This document shows positions 17,578 through 29,156 of a stretch of DNA of 64,000 nucleotides, one piece after another. The stretch lies in NCBI RefSeq assembly GCF_018688455.1, contig NZ_CP061319.1, positions 620,001 to 684,000 of the forward strand, read 5' to 3'. This DNA is from Polynucleobacter sp. AM-7D1 (lineage in GTDB: Bacteria > Pseudomonadota > Gammaproteobacteria > Burkholderiales > Burkholderiaceae). The notes below the pieces were generated by a model that was not told where the DNA came from, did no database searches, and saw nothing but the letters and a program-made list of their open reading frames with translations. Both the position numbers and the translations under genes were made by a program. Numbering within the stretch: position 1 is the stretch's first letter; every line of letters begins with the position of its first letter.

Positions 17578-19055
17578 GCCGAGAAGTTCTCATGTTGGCA
17601 GACGCCTTAGCGCGTGAAAAGAACGTAGATCAAGCGATTGTGTTTGAGGCGCTAGAAATGGCGTTGGCATCAGCCACTAAGAAACGTTATCCGACCGAAG
17701 AGGTGGATATTCGCGTATCGATTGATCGTGAGTCTGGTGAATATGAAACCTTCCGTCGTTGGTTGGTTGTTCCTGATGAAGCTGGTCTCCAAGAGCCAGA
17801 CAAAGAAATTCTTCATTTTGAAGCTCTCGAACAATTCCCCGATATGGAGGTTGGTGAATACATCGAAGAGCAAATCGAATCTCTAGCCTTTGGTCGTATC
17901 GGTGCACAAGCTGCTAAGCAAGTAATCTTGCAGCGCATTCGTGATGCTGAGCGTGAACAAATTTTGAACGACTACCTTGAGCGTGGCGAAAAAGTCATGA
18001 CTGGTACCGTCAAGCGCGCTGATAAAAATGGTTTGATCATTGAATCTGGTCGCGTTGAGGCATTGTTGCGCCGTGATCAAATGATTCCAAAAGAGAACCT
18101 CCGCTCTGGTGATCGTGTTCGCGCTTATATCTTGAAAGTCGATCGTGAAGCCCGTGGCCCACAGATCGAACTCTCGCGTACTTGTCCTGATTTCTTGATC
18201 AAGTTATTTGAGAATGAAGTTCCAGAGATGGAGCAGGGCTTGTTGGAGATTAAGGGCGCAGCTCGTGATCCTGGCATCCGCGCAAAAATTGCTGTGATTA
18301 CTTATGACAAACGTATCGATCCAATCGGTACTTGCGTTGGTGTTCGTGGCACACGCGTTACTGCAGTGCGTAACGAAGTGGCTGGCGAAGCAGTGGACAT
18401 CGTATTGTGGTCTGAAGATCCGGCACAGTTTGTGATTGGTGCTTTAGCTCCAGCACAAGTATCTTCTATCGTGGTTGACGAAGAGCGTCACGCTATGGAT
18501 GTGGTAGTTGATGAAGAGAATTTGGCAATTGCGATTGGCCGTAGCGGACAGAACGTTCGCCTTGCTAGCGAATTAACTGGTTGGCAGATCAACATCATGA
18601 CTCCAGAAGAGTCTGCTGAGAAAACTGAAAAAGAAGCTGCTTCAGTACGCCAATTGTTTATGGACAAGTTGGACGTTGACCAAGAAGTTGCTGACATTTT
18701 GATTGAAGAAGGTTTCAATACTTTGGAAGAGGTTGCTTATGTACCCCTTTCTGAAATGTTAGAAATCGATTCTTTCGATGAAGACACCGTAAACGAGTTG
18801 CGTACTCGTGCACGTGACTCTCTCTTGACTATGGAATTAGCTAAAGAAGAGCGCGTTGGCGAAGTCTCACAAGATTTACGTTCTCTCGAGGGAATGACTA
18901 CTGAATTGATTGCTAAGCTTGCTGACAATCAAGTTCACACACGTGACGACTTAGCTGAACTGGCTGTTGATGAGCTAGTTGAGGCGACACAAATTGACGA
19001 AGAAACCGCGAAAACGCTCATCATGAAAGCGCGCGAACATTGGTTTACTTCATGA
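17574..19055 (+). CDS. nusA: transcription termination/antitermination protein NusA
   Basis: 493 aa full-length proteobacterial NusA: N-terminal RNA polymerase-binding domain ([18 protein letters not shown]), an S1 domain ([20 protein letters not shown]), two KH domains ([41 protein letters not shown]) and two acidic C-terminal repeats ([20 protein letters not shown]; the second ends in [16 protein letters not shown]). It controls pausing, termination and antitermination. Its own gene lies behind a leader terminator, which suggests feedback. infB follows after 13 bp with a GAGGA ribosome binding site. Confidence 0.97.
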   Translation: MSREVLMLADALAREKNVDQAIVFEALEMALASATKKRYPTEEVDIRVSIDRESGEYETFRRWLVVPDEAGLQEPDKEILHFEALEQFPDMEVGEYIEEQIESLAFGRIGAQAAKQVILQRIRDAEREQILNDYLERGEKVMTGTVKRADKNGLIIESGRVEALLRRDQMIPKENLRSGDRVRAYILKVDREARGPQIELSRTCPDFLIKLFENEVPEMEQGLLEIKGAARDPGIRAKIAVITYDKRIDPIGTCVGVRGTRVTAVRNEVAGEAVDIVLWSEDPAQFVIGALAPAQVSSIVVDEERHAMDVVVDEENLAIAIGRSGQNVRLASELTGWQINIMTPEESAEKTEKEAASVRQLFMDKLDVDQEVADILIEEGFNTLEEVAYVPLSEMLEIDSFDEDTVNELRTRARDSLLTMELAKEERVGEVSQDLRSLEGMTTELIAKLADNQVHTRDDLAELAVDELVEATQIDEETAKTLIMKAREHWFTS

Positions 19056-19068
19056 GAGGAAGTAGTAC

Positions 19069-21852
19069 ATGGCAACAACAGTAAAAGTACTCGCTAAAGA
19101 ATTAAAACGTACCGCGCCAGACCTTCTGGAGCAATTGAAGGCGGCCGGTATCGAAAAAGGTTCTGAGGACGACAGCATTACCGAAAAGGACAAGACTGTT
19201 CTGCTTGAGCATTTGCAAAAAGAGCATGGCAGTGCGGATACAGGTAGTCGTAAGAAGATTACTTTGATCAAGCGTGAAAACTCTGAGATTCGCCAGGCAG
19301 ATTCTGCTGGGCGCACTCGCACCGTTCAGGTTGAGGTTCGTAAAAAGCGCGTACTAGTTAAGGCAGGGGATAAAGCTCCTGCAGAAGCTCCAGCTCCAGC
19401 GGCTAAAGAAGTTGCACCTGCAGCACCTGCTAAACCCATCCTCTCGGCTGAAGAGTTAGAAAAGCGCGCAGCTGAAGCTACTAGACAGGCTGAGTTATTA
19501 GCGCGTCAAGAAGCAGAAATGAAGGCGGCAGAAGATGCCCGTCAAAAAGAGGCTGACGCTGCAGCTGCTGCTAGCGCGGCCGAGCCGGTCGCTGAAAAAG
19601 CAGTCAAGTCAGATGACAGTGGTTCTGCTGCTGCCGTAAAAGCTGCAGACAAGAAAGCGCAAGCCGATAAAGCGGCCAAAGATATCGCTGACGCTAGTAA
19701 AGCGCAGTTAGCTGACATCACTAAACGTCGTGCTGCCGCTGAAGCTGAAGCTTTAGCGATTCGCGACATGATGAGCACACCTGCACGTGTACTCAAAGCG
19801 CCAAGTGAAATTGCTGCTGAAGAGGCTAAAAAAGGCACCCTTCATAAGCCTGCTAAGGCTGAAGGTGCAGACGATAAGAAAAAGGCCGTTGCTAAAGTTG
19901 GCGGCAAGACAATTAAGTCTGCAGAGACTTCATCCACCTGGCAAGAAGAGGGTGCCAAGAAGCCTGGCGGCCTCAAGACTCGTGGCGACAGTTCTGGTGG
20001 TGTAGGTGGTTGGCGTTCAGGCGGTGGCAGAAGAAAGCAACGTCAAATTGCAGAAGCTAACGTCGATACCAATTTCCAAGTTCCAACAGAACCAGTTGTA
20101 CGTGATGTTCATGTTCCTGAAACCATTACTGTTGCTGAGTTAGCTCATGCAATGGCCGTGAAGAGTGCGGAAGTCATTAAGCTCTTGATGGGTATGGGTC
20201 AGATGGTAACGATCAATCAGATCTTGGATCAAGATACTGCCATGATCATCGTAGAAGAAATGGGTCATACAGCCCATGCTGCTAAATTAGATGATCCAGA
20301 TTTAGATCTCGGCATTACTGGTCACGATGCTGAATTATTGCCGCGTCCACCAGTTGTTACGGTGATGGGTCACGTTGACCACGGTAAAACATCTTTGCTC
20401 GATAAGATTCGTGCAGCTAAAGTTGCTACTGGCGAAGCCGGTGGTATTACTCAGCACATTGGCGCTTATCACGTTGAAACGCCGCGCGGCATGATTACCT
20501 TCCTTGACACCCCGGGTCACGAAGCCTTTACGGCGATGCGCGCTCGTGGTGCAAAGGCTACGGATATCGTGATCTTAGTAGTTGCGGCGGATGACGGCGT
20601 GATGCCACAAACGAAAGAAGCGATTCACCATGCGGTTGCTGGTGGGGTGCCGATTGTTGTGGCGATCAATAAGATCGATAAACCAGAGGCAAACCTAGAG
20701 CGCGTTAAGACTGAGTTAGTTGCTGAGCAAGTGGTTCCAGAGGAGTACGGTGGTGATGTTCCATTTATTGGCGTCTCCGCAAAAACAGGTGATGGCATTG
20801 ATGCCTTACTTGAGAACGTTCTTCTGCAAGCAGAAATTTTGGAACTTAAGGCAGCAAAAGATGCTCCTGCGCAAGGTCTCGTAATTGAAGCCCGTTTGGA
20901 TAAAGGTCGCGGCCCAGTTGCCACTATTTTGGTTCAGTCAGGCACGCTCAAGCGTGGCGACATGTTGTTGGCGGGTTCAACCTACGGTCGCGTTCGTGCG
21001 ATGTTGGATGAAAACGGCAAGCCATGTAATGAAGCTGGCCCATCTATCCCTGTTGAGATCCAAGGTTTATCCGAAGTTCCTGCAGCCGGTGAAGCGGTTC
21101 AAGTGGTTCCTGACGAGCGTAAAGCACGTGAGATCGCACTCTTCCGTCAAGGTAAGTTCCGTGATGTGAAGTTGGCTAAACAGCAAGCATTCAAACTCGA
21201 AACCATGATGGAAAACATGGAAGAGGGTGCGATTGAGGCGAAGTTGTTGCCGTTGATCATTAAGGCAGACGTACAAGGCTCTCAAGAAGCGCTGTCACAG
21301 TCATTGCAAAAGCTATCTACTGCAGAGGTGAAGGTACAAATCGTTCATGCAGCAGTGGGTGGCATTACTGAGACCGACGTGAACTTAGCAGTCGCTTCCA
21401 AAGCAGTCATCATCGGCTTTAACTCACGTGCGGATGGCGCAGCACGTAAGTTAGCGGAGAACAATGGTGTAGATATTCGTTATCACAACATTATTTATGA
21501 CGCAGTTGATGAAGTGAAGGCAGCCTTGAGCGGCATGTTAACGCCAGATAAGAAAGAAGAAATCACCGGTATGGTGGAGATTCGTCAAGTCTTCTTGGTA
21601 TCTAAAGTTGGTGCAATTGCTGGTTGCTTGGTTCTCGATGGCGTTGTTAAGCGCACCTCTAGTGTCCGACTCTTGCGTGAAAACGTAGTGATTTGGACTG
21701 GTGAACTGGATTCTCTTAAGCGCTTTAAAGATGATGCAAAAGAAGTTCGCGCCGGTGTTGAGTGTGGTCTGTCATTAAAAGGCTATAACGACATCAAAGA
21801 AGGCGACCAACTCGAAGCATTTGAAGTGACTGAAGTCGCTAGAACACTTTAA
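19069..21852 (+). CDS. infB: translation initiation factor IF-2
   Basis: 927 aa. It opens with the IF2N module ([23 protein letters not shown]), followed by a long Ala/Glu/Lys-rich charged linker (about 60-330) and a second IF2N-like module near 345-400. The GTPase core has G1 GHVDHGKT, G3 [15 protein letters not shown] and G4 NKID; C-terminal domains II-IV bind fMet-tRNA. It recruits initiator tRNA to the 30S subunit. The linker is longer than in E. coli, as usual in Burkholderiales. It is third gene of the rimP operon; rbfA follows after 14 bp. Confidence 0.98.
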   Translation: MATTVKVLAKELKRTAPDLLEQLKAAGIEKGSEDDSITEKDKTVLLEHLQKEHGSADTGSRKKITLIKRENSEIRQADSAGRTRTVQVEVRKKRVLVKAGDKAPAEAPAPAAKEVAPAAPAKPILSAEELEKRAAEATRQAELLARQEAEMKAAEDARQKEADAAAAASAAEPVAEKAVKSDDSGSAAAVKAADKKAQADKAAKDIADASKAQLADITKRRAAAEAEALAIRDMMSTPARVLKAPSEIAAEEAKKGTLHKPAKAEGADDKKKAVAKVGGKTIKSAETSSTWQEEGAKKPGGLKTRGDSSGGVGGWRSGGGRRKQRQIAEANVDTNFQVPTEPVVRDVHVPETITVAELAHAMAVKSAEVIKLLMGMGQMVTINQILDQDTAMIIVEEMGHTAHAAKLDDPDLDLGITGHDAELLPRPPVVTVMGHVDHGKTSLLDKIRAAKVATGEAGGITQHIGAYHVETPRGMITFLDTPGHEAFTAMRARGAKATDIVILVVAADDGVMPQTKEAIHHAVAGGVPIVVAINKIDKPEANLERVKTELVAEQVVPEEYGGDVPFIGVSAKTGDGIDALLENVLLQAEILELKAAKDAPAQGLVIEARLDKGRGPVATILVQSGTLKRGDMLLAGSTYGRVRAMLDENGKPCNEAGPSIPVEIQGLSEVPAAGEAVQVVPDERKAREIALFRQGKFRDVKLAKQQAFKLETMMENMEEGAIEAKLLPLIIKADVQGSQEALSQSLQKLSTAEVKVQIVHAAVGGITETDVNLAVASKAVIIGFNSRADGAARKLAENNGVDIRYHNIIYDAVDEVKAALSGMLTPDKKEEITGMVEIRQVFLVSKVGAIAGCLVLDGVVKRTSSVRLLRENVVIWTGELDSLKRFKDDAKEVRAGVECGLSLKGYNDIKEGDQLEAFEVTEVARTL

Positions 21853-21866
21853 GAGCAATCGAGTTA

Positions 21867-22235
21867 ATGCATAAAACTAGTCCTCATCGTAACCAGCGTC
21901 TCGCCGATCAAATTCAGCGGGACCTGGCCGAGCTAATCCCTCGTGAATTGCGTAGTCCAAGTTTAGGTTTGATTACTTTGCAAAGTATCGAACTCACTCC
22001 AGATTTGGCCCATGCAAAAGTCTTCTTTACTGTTTTGGGCGCAGAGCCTGAAGTAGCATTGAAGGCTTTGCAGGACAAGGCAGGCTATTTACATTCATTG
22101 TTGTTTAAGCGTTTGCACATTCATACTGTGCCTACCTTACATTTCCACTACGATAGTTCTGTTGAGCATGGCATTGAAATGTCTCGTTTAATTGATCAAG
22201 CAGTGGATAGTGATCGCAAAGACGAGAACGCATAA
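21867..22235 (+). CDS. rbfA: 30S ribosome-binding factor RbfA
   Basis: 122 aa single KH-like domain. Motifs: [42 protein letters not shown] and [28 protein letters not shown], the standard C-terminal block of RbfA. It acts in late 16S rRNA 5'-end maturation and cold adaptation. It is placed between infB and truB in the classical order; truB starts 6 bp after its stop. Confidence 0.96.
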   Translation: MHKTSPHRNQRLADQIQRDLAELIPRELRSPSLGLITLQSIELTPDLAHAKVFFTVLGAEPEVALKALQDKAGYLHSLLFKRLHIHTVPTLHFHYDSSVEHGIEMSRLIDQAVDSDRKDENA

Positions 22236-22241
22236 ATAGCT

Positions 22242-23153
22242 ATGTCTGTACGTATCGATGGCGTAGTCTTGCTTGATAAACCTGCTGGCATGAGCTCGCA
22301 AGGTGCAGTCACTGCAGTCAAGCGTGCATTTAATGCAGAGAAGGCTGGACATACTGGCACTCTAGATCCTATGGCTACTGGCTTACTCCCGATTTGCTTG
22401 GGTGAAGCAACGAAGTACTCTCAGGATTTATTAGAGGCTGATAAAACCTATATCGCTCAAGTGAAATTTGGTCAGCGCACTGATACTGGTGATGCCGAAG
22501 GTTTGGTTATTGAAGAGCTTCCTGTGCCTGTATTTGCTGATGAGGCTGCTATTCGAGTTGCATTAAATTCTTTGTTGCCAGCTTTCACGGGCCCGATTAG
22601 TCAAGTTCCCCCAATGTATTCCGCGCTCAAACGCGATGGCAAGCCTTTATATGAATACGCTCGTGCAGGTGTGGAGTTAGAGCGTCCTGCCCGAGATATT
22701 ACGATTCATGCCATTCGTTGGACCAATATCAATTGGCCAGAAGCCACTTTAGAAGTGAGCTGTAGTAAAGGTACTTATATTCGCGTATTGGCGGAAGATA
22801 TTGGTAAGGCTTTGGGTTGTGGTGCACATCTAGTTGGTCTGCGTCGCACCGAAGTAGGGCACCTCAATTTAGAGCAGTCTTTCACAATTGAGTCGATTCA
22901 GAAGGGCTTACAAGATAGCTCAAGCTATATCTTGCCAGTCGACGCGCTCTTGCAAACCTTGCCGCATTTAACTGTGGATGAACAACAAGCAAAGCGCTTG
23001 GAGATGGGTCAACGCGTCCCACTGAATTTACCTGCGATAGAAGCGCTAGTTCGTATCTATCGTGCAACAGCAGCCCCACATAACTTTATTGGTACTGGTG
23101 ATTGGCGCTCTGGGGTTTTACATCCTAAGCGTTTGATTTCTTCGGCACATTAA
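22242..23153 (+). CDS. truB: tRNA pseudouridine(55) synthase TruB
   Basis: 303 aa. It has the TruB opening DGVVLLDKPAGMSSQGAV, the motif GHTGTLDPMATGLLPICLGEATK containing the catalytic Asp, and YSALKRDGKPLYEYARAG. The C-terminal PUA-like region ends near WRSGVLHPKRLIS. It makes pseudouridine-55 in the T loop of tRNAs. It is the last gene of the rimP operon; 52 bp separate it from typA, with no hairpin terminator between them. Confidence 0.97.
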   Translation: MSVRIDGVVLLDKPAGMSSQGAVTAVKRAFNAEKAGHTGTLDPMATGLLPICLGEATKYSQDLLEADKTYIAQVKFGQRTDTGDAEGLVIEELPVPVFADEAAIRVALNSLLPAFTGPISQVPPMYSALKRDGKPLYEYARAGVELERPARDITIHAIRWTNINWPEATLEVSCSKGTYIRVLAEDIGKALGCGAHLVGLRRTEVGHLNLEQSFTIESIQKGLQDSSSYILPVDALLQTLPHLTVDEQQAKRLEMGQRVPLNLPAIEALVRIYRATAAPHNFIGTGDWRSGVLHPKRLISSAH

Positions 23154-23205
23154 GCAAACTTAACCCCTTATTTATTAACCTTATTCTTAACTTTAGAAGC
23201 TTCAC

Positions 23206-25023
23206 ATGACTAAACGCGCACTTCGTAATATCGCCATCATCGCCCACGTTGACCACGGTAAAACTACTTTGGTTGACCAACTCTTGCGCCAATCAGGCAC
23301 ATTCCGCTCCAATGAAAAAATGACCGAACGCGTCATGGACTCAAATGACTTGGAAAAGGAGCGTGGCATTACTATTTTGTCCAAGAACTGTGCGGTTGAA
23401 TATGACGGCACGCACATCAATATCGTAGACACACCGGGACACGCTGACTTCGGTGGCGAGGTAGAGCGTGTGCTCTCCATGGTTGACGGTGTTTTGCTCC
23501 TGGTTGACGCGGTTGAAGGTCCAATGCCACAAACTCGCTTCGTAACCAAAAAAGCTTTGGCTCTCGGCCTGAAGCCGATTGTGGTGATTAATAAGGTTGA
23601 CCGTCCAGGTGCTCGCACAGACTACGTCATTAATGCCACATTTGAGTTGTTTGATAAGTTAGGTGCAACTGAGGAGCAGTTGGATTTCCCAGTGGTATAC
23701 GCGTCTGGTCTGAATGGCTATGCCGGTTTGACTGATGATGTGCGCGAAGGCGACATGCGCCCATTGTTTGATACTGTGCTTAAACATGTTCCAGTGCGTG
23801 ATGACAATCCAGAAGGTCCATTGCAATTACAAATTACCTCTATTGAGTACAGCACTTACGTAGGTAAGATTGGTGTAGGTCGTGTAAACCGTGGAACTGT
23901 AAAGCCATTGATGGATGTGGTTTTCATGGACGGTCCTGATGGCGTTCAACGCAAAGGTCGTATTAACCAAGTATTGAAATTCCGCGGCTTAGAACGCGAG
24001 ATTGTTGATGAGGCGCAAGCGGGCGACATCGTATTGGTAAACGGCATTGAAGATTTGGCCATTGGAACAACAATTTGTTCCCCTGATACCCCAGAAGCAT
24101 TGCCAATGCTCAAAATTGACGAACCTACTTTGACCATGAACTTCATGGTGAACACTAGCCCATTGGCTGGTCGTGAAGGTAAGTTTGTTACAAGCCGTCA
24201 GATTCGTGAGCGTTTAGATCGTGAATTGAAGTCCAATATGGCTTTGCGAGTAAAAGAAACTGATGATGACACTGTGTTTGAAGTGTCAGGTCGTGGCGAA
24301 TTGCATCTCACTATCTTGGTAGAAACAATGCGTCGTGAAGGTTACGAGTTGGCAGTTTCACGTCCACGCGTGGTATTCCACGAAGTCGATGGCGTCAAGA
24401 TGGAGCCGTACGAGAACTTAACGGTTGACGTAGAAGATACAACTCAAGGTGCCGTCATGGAGGACTTGGGTAAGCGCAAAGGTGAATTACTCGATATGGT
24501 GAGTGATGGTAAAGGTCGCACACGTCTTGAGTACCGTATTCCTGCACGTGGTTTGATCGGCTTCCAAGGCGATTTCATGACCATGACTCGCGGTAACGGT
24601 TTAATGAGCCACACATTTGATTCGTACGCACCTGCAAAAGACGGCATCTTGGGTGAGCGTCATAACGGCGTATTGATCAGTCAAGATGATGGCGAAGCAG
24701 TGGCTTACGCTTTGTGGAAATTGCAAGACCGTGGTCGTATGTTTGTGAGTCCTGGCGATCCTTTGTATGAAGGTATGGTTATCGGTATTCATAGCCGTGA
24801 CAATGATTTGGTTGTGAACCCAATTAAAGGTAAACAATTAACCAACGTTCGCGCCTCTGGTACTGACGAAGCAGTGCGCTTGGTTACACCAATCGCGATG
24901 AACCTTGAGTACGCTGTTGAATTTATCGATGATGATGAATTGGTTGAAGTAACGCCGAAGAGTATTCGTATTCGTAAGCGCTACCTCAAGGAGCATGAGC
25001 GTAAGAAAGCGGCACGCGACTAA
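23206..25023 (+). CDS. typA: translational GTPase TypA/BipA
   Basis: 605 aa, the usual length. GTPase motifs: [10 protein letters not shown] (G1), [15 protein letters not shown] (switch I), [15 protein letters not shown] (G3) and NKVDRPGAR (G4). Later come EF-G-like domains and the BipA-specific C-terminal domain ([23 protein letters not shown]). It is a ribosome-associated GTPase used under stress and cold and for 50S assembly. A strong intrinsic terminator follows 17 bp after the stop. Confidence 0.97.
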   Translation: MTKRALRNIAIIAHVDHGKTTLVDQLLRQSGTFRSNEKMTERVMDSNDLEKERGITILSKNCAVEYDGTHINIVDTPGHADFGGEVERVLSMVDGVLLLVDAVEGPMPQTRFVTKKALALGLKPIVVINKVDRPGARTDYVINATFELFDKLGATEEQLDFPVVYASGLNGYAGLTDDVREGDMRPLFDTVLKHVPVRDDNPEGPLQLQITSIEYSTYVGKIGVGRVNRGTVKPLMDVVFMDGPDGVQRKGRINQVLKFRGLEREIVDEAQAGDIVLVNGIEDLAIGTTICSPDTPEALPMLKIDEPTLTMNFMVNTSPLAGREGKFVTSRQIRERLDRELKSNMALRVKETDDDTVFEVSGRGELHLTILVETMRREGYELAVSRPRVVFHEVDGVKMEPYENLTVDVEDTTQGAVMEDLGKRKGELLDMVSDGKGRTRLEYRIPARGLIGFQGDFMTMTRGNGLMSHTFDSYAPAKDGILGERHNGVLISQDDGEAVAYALWKLQDRGRMFVSPGDPLYEGMVIGIHSRDNDLVVNPIKGKQLTNVRASGTDEAVRLVTPIAMNLEYAVEFIDDDELVEVTPKSIRIRKRYLKEHERKKAARD

Positions 25024-25040
25024 GCTACTTCAAGCTACAC

Positions 25041-25070
25041 AACAAAAGTCACCTCCGGGTGGCTTTTGTT
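25041..25070 (+). terminator. intrinsic terminator after typA
   Basis: A 13-pair stem (AACAAAAGTCACC against GGTGGCTTTTGTT, one G-T pair) with loop TCCG. The 3' arm itself carries the T-rich stretch. Its symmetry means it could also act on the minus strand. Confidence 0.8.
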
Positions 25071-25118
25071 CTTCATTGAAATCCATATTCCAAAAAATAA
25101 TAGTAAAAATAGATCCTC

Positions 25119-27488
25119 ATGCTGCCATCCATTGAACAACGTCTTGCCCTAGAGTTATCCGCCAAACCCGCTCAAGTAGCTGCTGCTATTGCTTTGATGG
25201 ATGAGGGTGCTACCGTTCCTTTTATTGCCCGATATCGCAAGGAAGCTACTGGCGGATTAGATGATGCGCAGTTACGCCTACTAGAAGAGCGTCTGAGTTA
25301 TTTACGTGAGTTAGAAGATCGTCGTAAGGCAATCGTGGCATCAATTGAGGAGCAGGGCAAGATGACCCCGGAGTTGCTCAAGGCCATCATGCTTGCTGAG
25401 GATAAGACGCGCCTGGAGGATCTCTACCTTCCATATAAACCTAAGCGCCGAACCAAAGCCCAAATCGCCCTAGAAGCAGGATTAGAGCCACTAGCGAATG
25501 ATTTGCTCGCTAATTCTAATTTAGCTCCTGAAATAGAGGCCGCCAAATATATTAAAGAAGCATTTGACGTTGATGGCACGAATAACCCTGGAGTTCCTGA
25601 CGTGAAAGCTGCTCTTGAAGGTGCCCGTCAGATTTTGATGGAGCGCTTTGCAGAAGACGCTGGCTTAGTGCAGTCACTCAGGGCCTACTTACAAGAACAT
25701 GGTGTCGTGGAGTCCAAGGTAATTGCTGGTAAGGAGCAAGAGGGTGAGAAATTCGCGGATTACTTTGATTACTCTGAACCTATTGCTGCAATTCCGTCAC
25801 ATCGTGCCTTAGCTTTATTTAGAGGTCGTCGCGAACAAATGCTGATGGTCAATCTGCGCTTGGATACTGAGGAAGAAAAACCCAAATGGGATGCGCCTCA
25901 TAATCCTTGCGAGTCCCGCATTGCTAATCATTTCAAGATTAAAAATGAAGGTCGTCTAGCTGATCAATGGCTGGCTGAGACCGTGCGCTGGACTTGGCGT
26001 ATCAAGTGTTCGATGCATTTGGAGTCCGAGCTCATGAGTGCTTTGCGTGAACGCTCCGAAGCTGAGGCGATTAATGTGTTTGCGCGTAACCTTAAGGATT
26101 TACTGTTAGCTGCCCCCGCGGGTCCAAAGGTGACTATTGGCTTGGATCCTGGAATGAGAACAGGCGTTAAGGTAGCTGTTGTCGATGCTACTGGTAAGGT
26201 AGTGGATACGGATGTTATCTACCCACATCAGCCTAAGAACGATTGGGATGGCTCATTGCATACCCTTGCTAAATTAGCTGAGAAGCATAAGGCGACTTTA
26301 ATTTCAATCGGTAACGGTACCGCATCCCGTGAAACAGATAAGTTGGCGCAAGATTTAATCAAGGCCAAGCCAGAACTTAAGCTAACTAAGATAGTGGTGT
26401 CTGAAGCGGGAGCATCGGTTTACTCCGCCTCTGAGTACGCCTCTAAAGAGTTGCCCGGTATGGATGTATCTTTGCGCGGAGCAGTATCCATCGCCAGAAG
26501 ATTGCAAGATCCACTAGCGGAGTTAGTCAAGATTGATCCGAAGTCGATTGGGGTGGGTCAGTATCAGCACGATGTGATGCAGACACAGTTAGCCAAGTCT
26601 TTGGTTGCTGTTGTGGAGGATTGCGTAAACGCGGTAGGTGTTGATGTGAACACGGCATCAGCGCCTTTACTGGCAAGGGTTTCAGGTTTGAGTAGCACGG
26701 TTGCTGAAGGTATTGTTTCTTATCGGGATAGCAATGGCGCCTTTCAGACTCGGGCAGATTTGCGGAGCGTGCCACGCTTAGGTGACAAGACCTTTGAGCA
26801 GGCAGCAGGTTTCTTACGCATCATGAATGGTAAAGATCCATTAGATGCATCAGCAGTCCATCCTGAATCCTATCCCTTGGTAGAGAAGATCCTGAAAGAC
26901 ATCAAGAAGGGCGTTAAAGAAGTGATTGGTGATGCAACTATTCTGAAAGGCCTTAGTCCAGAAAAGTATGCTGATGAGAAGTTTGGAGTACCTACGGTCA
27001 CTGACATCATCAAGGAATTGGAAAAGCCGGGCCGTGATCCGAGACCTGAGTTCACCACCGCCACATTTAAAGATGGCGTAGAAAAAATCAGCGATCTCAA
27101 GGCTGACATGATTCTGGAAGGAGTTGTGACGAACGTTGCAGCCTTTGGAGCATTTGTGGATATTGGTGTTCATCAAGATGGCCTGGTGCATATCTCTGCA
27201 TTAGCCAATACCTTTGTTAAAGATCCGCATACCGTAGTTAAGGCAGGTCAGGTTGTGAAGGTTAAAGTACTGGAAGTTGATGAAAAGCGTAAGCGTATTG
27301 CTTTGACGATGCGACTATCTGATGAAGCTCCTAAAGTGTCGGTAGGCGCAAAGCCTGAGCAAAGGGCAAATCGACCTGGAACCCCAAGAACGCCAGAGGC
27401 TAGAAGACCGCAGGAAGATAGAAGATCTGCGCCCCCAATGAATAACGCAATGGCAGATGCTTTACGTAAACTCAAGGGTGGAAGTTAA
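25119..27488 (+). CDS. tex: Tex family RNA-binding transcription accessory protein
   Basis: 789 aa. Order: N-terminal Tex helical region ([33 protein letters not shown]), a YqgF/RNase H-like fold domain ([22 protein letters not shown]), helix-hairpin-helix segments ([40 protein letters not shown]) and a C-terminal S1 domain ([29 protein letters not shown]). Tex binds nucleic acid and affects transcription and stress tolerance. The tail after the S1 domain is basic and Pro-rich. No Shine-Dalgarno is evident before ATG 25119. Confidence 0.95.
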   Translation: MLPSIEQRLALELSAKPAQVAAAIALMDEGATVPFIARYRKEATGGLDDAQLRLLEERLSYLRELEDRRKAIVASIEEQGKMTPELLKAIMLAEDKTRLEDLYLPYKPKRRTKAQIALEAGLEPLANDLLANSNLAPEIEAAKYIKEAFDVDGTNNPGVPDVKAALEGARQILMERFAEDAGLVQSLRAYLQEHGVVESKVIAGKEQEGEKFADYFDYSEPIAAIPSHRALALFRGRREQMLMVNLRLDTEEEKPKWDAPHNPCESRIANHFKIKNEGRLADQWLAETVRWTWRIKCSMHLESELMSALRERSEAEAINVFARNLKDLLLAAPAGPKVTIGLDPGMRTGVKVAVVDATGKVVDTDVIYPHQPKNDWDGSLHTLAKLAEKHKATLISIGNGTASRETDKLAQDLIKAKPELKLTKIVVSEAGASVYSASEYASKELPGMDVSLRGAVSIARRLQDPLAELVKIDPKSIGVGQYQHDVMQTQLAKSLVAVVEDCVNAVGVDVNTASAPLLARVSGLSSTVAEGIVSYRDSNGAFQTRADLRSVPRLGDKTFEQAAGFLRIMNGKDPLDASAVHPESYPLVEKILKDIKKGVKEVIGDATILKGLSPEKYADEKFGVPTVTDIIKELEKPGRDPRPEFTTATFKDGVEKISDLKADMILEGVVTNVAAFGAFVDIGVHQDGLVHISALANTFVKDPHTVVKAGQVVKVKVLEVDEKRKRIALTMRLSDEAPKVSVGAKPEQRANRPGTPRTPEARRPQEDRRSAPPMNNAMADALRKLKGGS

Positions 27489-27554
27489 TAAGGGTTGGTA
27501 AGCGTTAGTAAGAAATCGTTACACTACAAGAATAGCGAGCATTGGAGAAATTGA

Positions 27555-28313
27555 ATGACCATGGTTAAAAGTATTCTTTTGGGATTCTTAACTCTCTATA
27601 TCTTGACCTCTATTGCTCAAACTGCGCCAACAGTGGCTGCTGCCTCAGATCTCAAGTTTGCCGTCGAAGAAATTGCCGCTAACTATAAGGCGGAAAAAGG
27701 GCAAGACGTCAAACTGGTGTTTGGTTCATCTGGTGTGCTGTGGCAGCAAACCAAAAATGGCGCACCATTTAGCTTGCTGATGTCTGCTGATGAAGCTTAT
27801 GTAGACGACTTATCTAAACATGGTTTAACAGTGGATGATGGAACTCTGTATGCAATCGGCAGAATCGTGCTCTTACAGAAAAAAGGTGGGTTAATTCAGC
27901 TCGGCACTGACAAAGACGCCCTAATGAAAGCGATTCAAGCGGCTAAGAAGATTGCTGTAGCTAATCCAGATCACGCCCCTTATGGCAGAGCGGCAAAAGA
28001 ATATCTCATTAGCATGGGGGCCTGGGATTTGGCTCAGCCCAAGCTCGTATTTGGGGAAAATATTTCTCAAGCAACGATGTTTGCTTTAACGGGGTCGGCT
28101 GATTTTGCGATCTCCGCTTTATCTCTAGCCTCTTCCCCACAAATTCAAGCTCAATCCTCATCTGTGCTGATACCGGATAGCTTTCATAAGCCGCTGAAAC
28201 AAAAGATGGCTTTGATTAAAAACTCTGCACCAAGTGCTAAAGAGTTCTATCTCTATCTACAAGAGCCTAAGTCCAAGCAAGTGATGAGGCGCTATGGTTT
28301 TGTTGCGCCGTAG
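27555..28313 (+). CDS. modA: ModA-like oxyanion (molybdate) ABC transporter substrate-binding protein
   Basis: 252 aa with signal peptide (cleavage near SIAQT-APTVA). ModA features: VAAASDLKFAVEEIAANYKAEKG, FGSSGVLWQQTKNGAPFSLLMSAD, VANPDHAPYGRAAKEYL and FALTGSADFAISALSL. It binds molybdate or a similar oxyanion in the periplasm. A GGAGA ribosome binding site lies seven bases before ATG 27555. No modB or modC is next to it; the next gene, 37 bp on, is arsR. It may serve a transporter encoded elsewhere. Molybdenum enzymes do occur in this window (the hydroxylase at 41.2-43.9 kb, formate dehydrogenase at 62-64 kb). Confidence 0.85.
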   Translation: MTMVKSILLGFLTLYILTSIAQTAPTVAAASDLKFAVEEIAANYKAEKGQDVKLVFGSSGVLWQQTKNGAPFSLLMSADEAYVDDLSKHGLTVDDGTLYAIGRIVLLQKKGGLIQLGTDKDALMKAIQAAKKIAVANPDHAPYGRAAKEYLISMGAWDLAQPKLVFGENISQATMFALTGSADFAISALSLASSPQIQAQSSSVLIPDSFHKPLKQKMALIKNSAPSAKEFYLYLQEPKSKQVMRRYGFVAP

Positions 28314-28350
28314 TCATTAATTTGTAATATATTTCTATTATTATCGAATT

Positions 28351-28680
28351 ATGAAAAATATTGAAGCAATACAAGCATTCGTTGCCCTAGGGCAGGAGTC
28401 ACGCTTAAACGTTTACCGCCTCATTGTGCAAAAGGGCGATACAGGTTTAATGCCATCACAAATTCATGAGATGTTGGGTATTCCGAATGCAACGCTCAGC
28501 TTCCATCTAAAAGAGCTTTATCAGGCCAATCTCATTACTGTCGAGCGTCAGAGTCGTAACCTCATATACAGACCAAACCCTGGAATGGTTGAAGCGCTCA
28601 GTGGGTTTTTGCTGGCTAACTGCTGCGGGGGTAAATCCTGCGAATCACCAAAATCTTTAAAAAAGGCAAATGCTCAATGA
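28351..28680 (+). CDS. arsR: ArsR-family arsenic-responsive repressor
   Basis: 109 aa winged helix-turn-helix (recognition region NATLSFHLKELYQANLI). Instead of the E. coli-type Cys pair in the DNA-binding helix, it has three cysteines at the C-terminus (Cys91, Cys92, Cys97; NCCGGKSCE). This resembles the C-terminal As(III) site of the Acidithiobacillus-type ArsR. It should repress the operon until arsenite binds. The upstream 37 bp are very AT-rich, with weak inverted repeats that could hold its operator. It overlaps arsC by ATGA. Confidence 0.92.
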   Translation: MKNIEAIQAFVALGQESRLNVYRLIVQKGDTGLMPSQIHEMLGIPNATLSFHLKELYQANLITVERQSRNLIYRPNPGMVEALSGFLLANCCGGKSCESPKSLKKANAQ

Positions 28681-29156
28681 AACAGTACAACATTCTTTTT
28701 TTATGCACCCATAATTCTGCTCGATCCGTATTAGGTGAGGCTTTAGCATCAACGCACCCAAGTGGTAAGTTCGTAGGCTATTCTGCAGGCTCAACACCGG
28801 GTACAAGTGTTAATCCAATTGCTGCTGATATCGCAGAGGAGTTAGGCATGGACCGCACACTCCTAAAGTCAAAAAGCTGGGATGTATTTGGTGGGGCTAA
28901 TGCTCCTCAAATGGATTTCATTATTACGGTATGTGATAACGCTGCTGGCGAGGTTTGTCCATTTTGGCCTGGTAAGCCTGCAACAGCGCATTGGGGCTTT
29001 CCTGACCCATCACAAGTGCAGGGTACTGATTTAGAAAAGAGAGCAGCATTTCATGAGGTCAAGAATGGTCTTAAGAAGCGCTTAGATATCTTGGCTGCAA
29101 TGCCATTGGAAAAACTCGACTCGATGAGCCTTAAAGAAATTCATAGCAAAGCATGA
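28677..29156 (+). CDS. arsC: arsenate reductase, thioredoxin-coupled LMW-phosphatase type
   Basis: 159 aa. The phosphatase-like anion loop C-T-H-N-S-A-R lies at residues 10-16, followed by the ArsC-type Cys pair region [15 protein letters not shown] (Cys82, Cys89) and [14 protein letters not shown]. It reduces arsenate to arsenite in the cytoplasm for export by the permease encoded next. It overlaps both neighbours by four bases (ATGA). Confidence 0.93.
   Translation: MKQYNILFLCTHNSARSVLGEALASTHPSGKFVGYSAGSTPGTSVNPIAADIAEELGMDRTLLKSKSWDVFGGANAPQMDFIITVCDNAAGEVCPFWPGKPATAHWGFPDPSQVQGTDLEKRAAFHEVKNGLKKRLDILAAMPLEKLDSMSLKEIHSKA

Noticed and set aside
26850..27191. 113-codon minus-strand frame
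   Set aside because: It is antisense to the S1-domain end of tex and has no recognisable feature.
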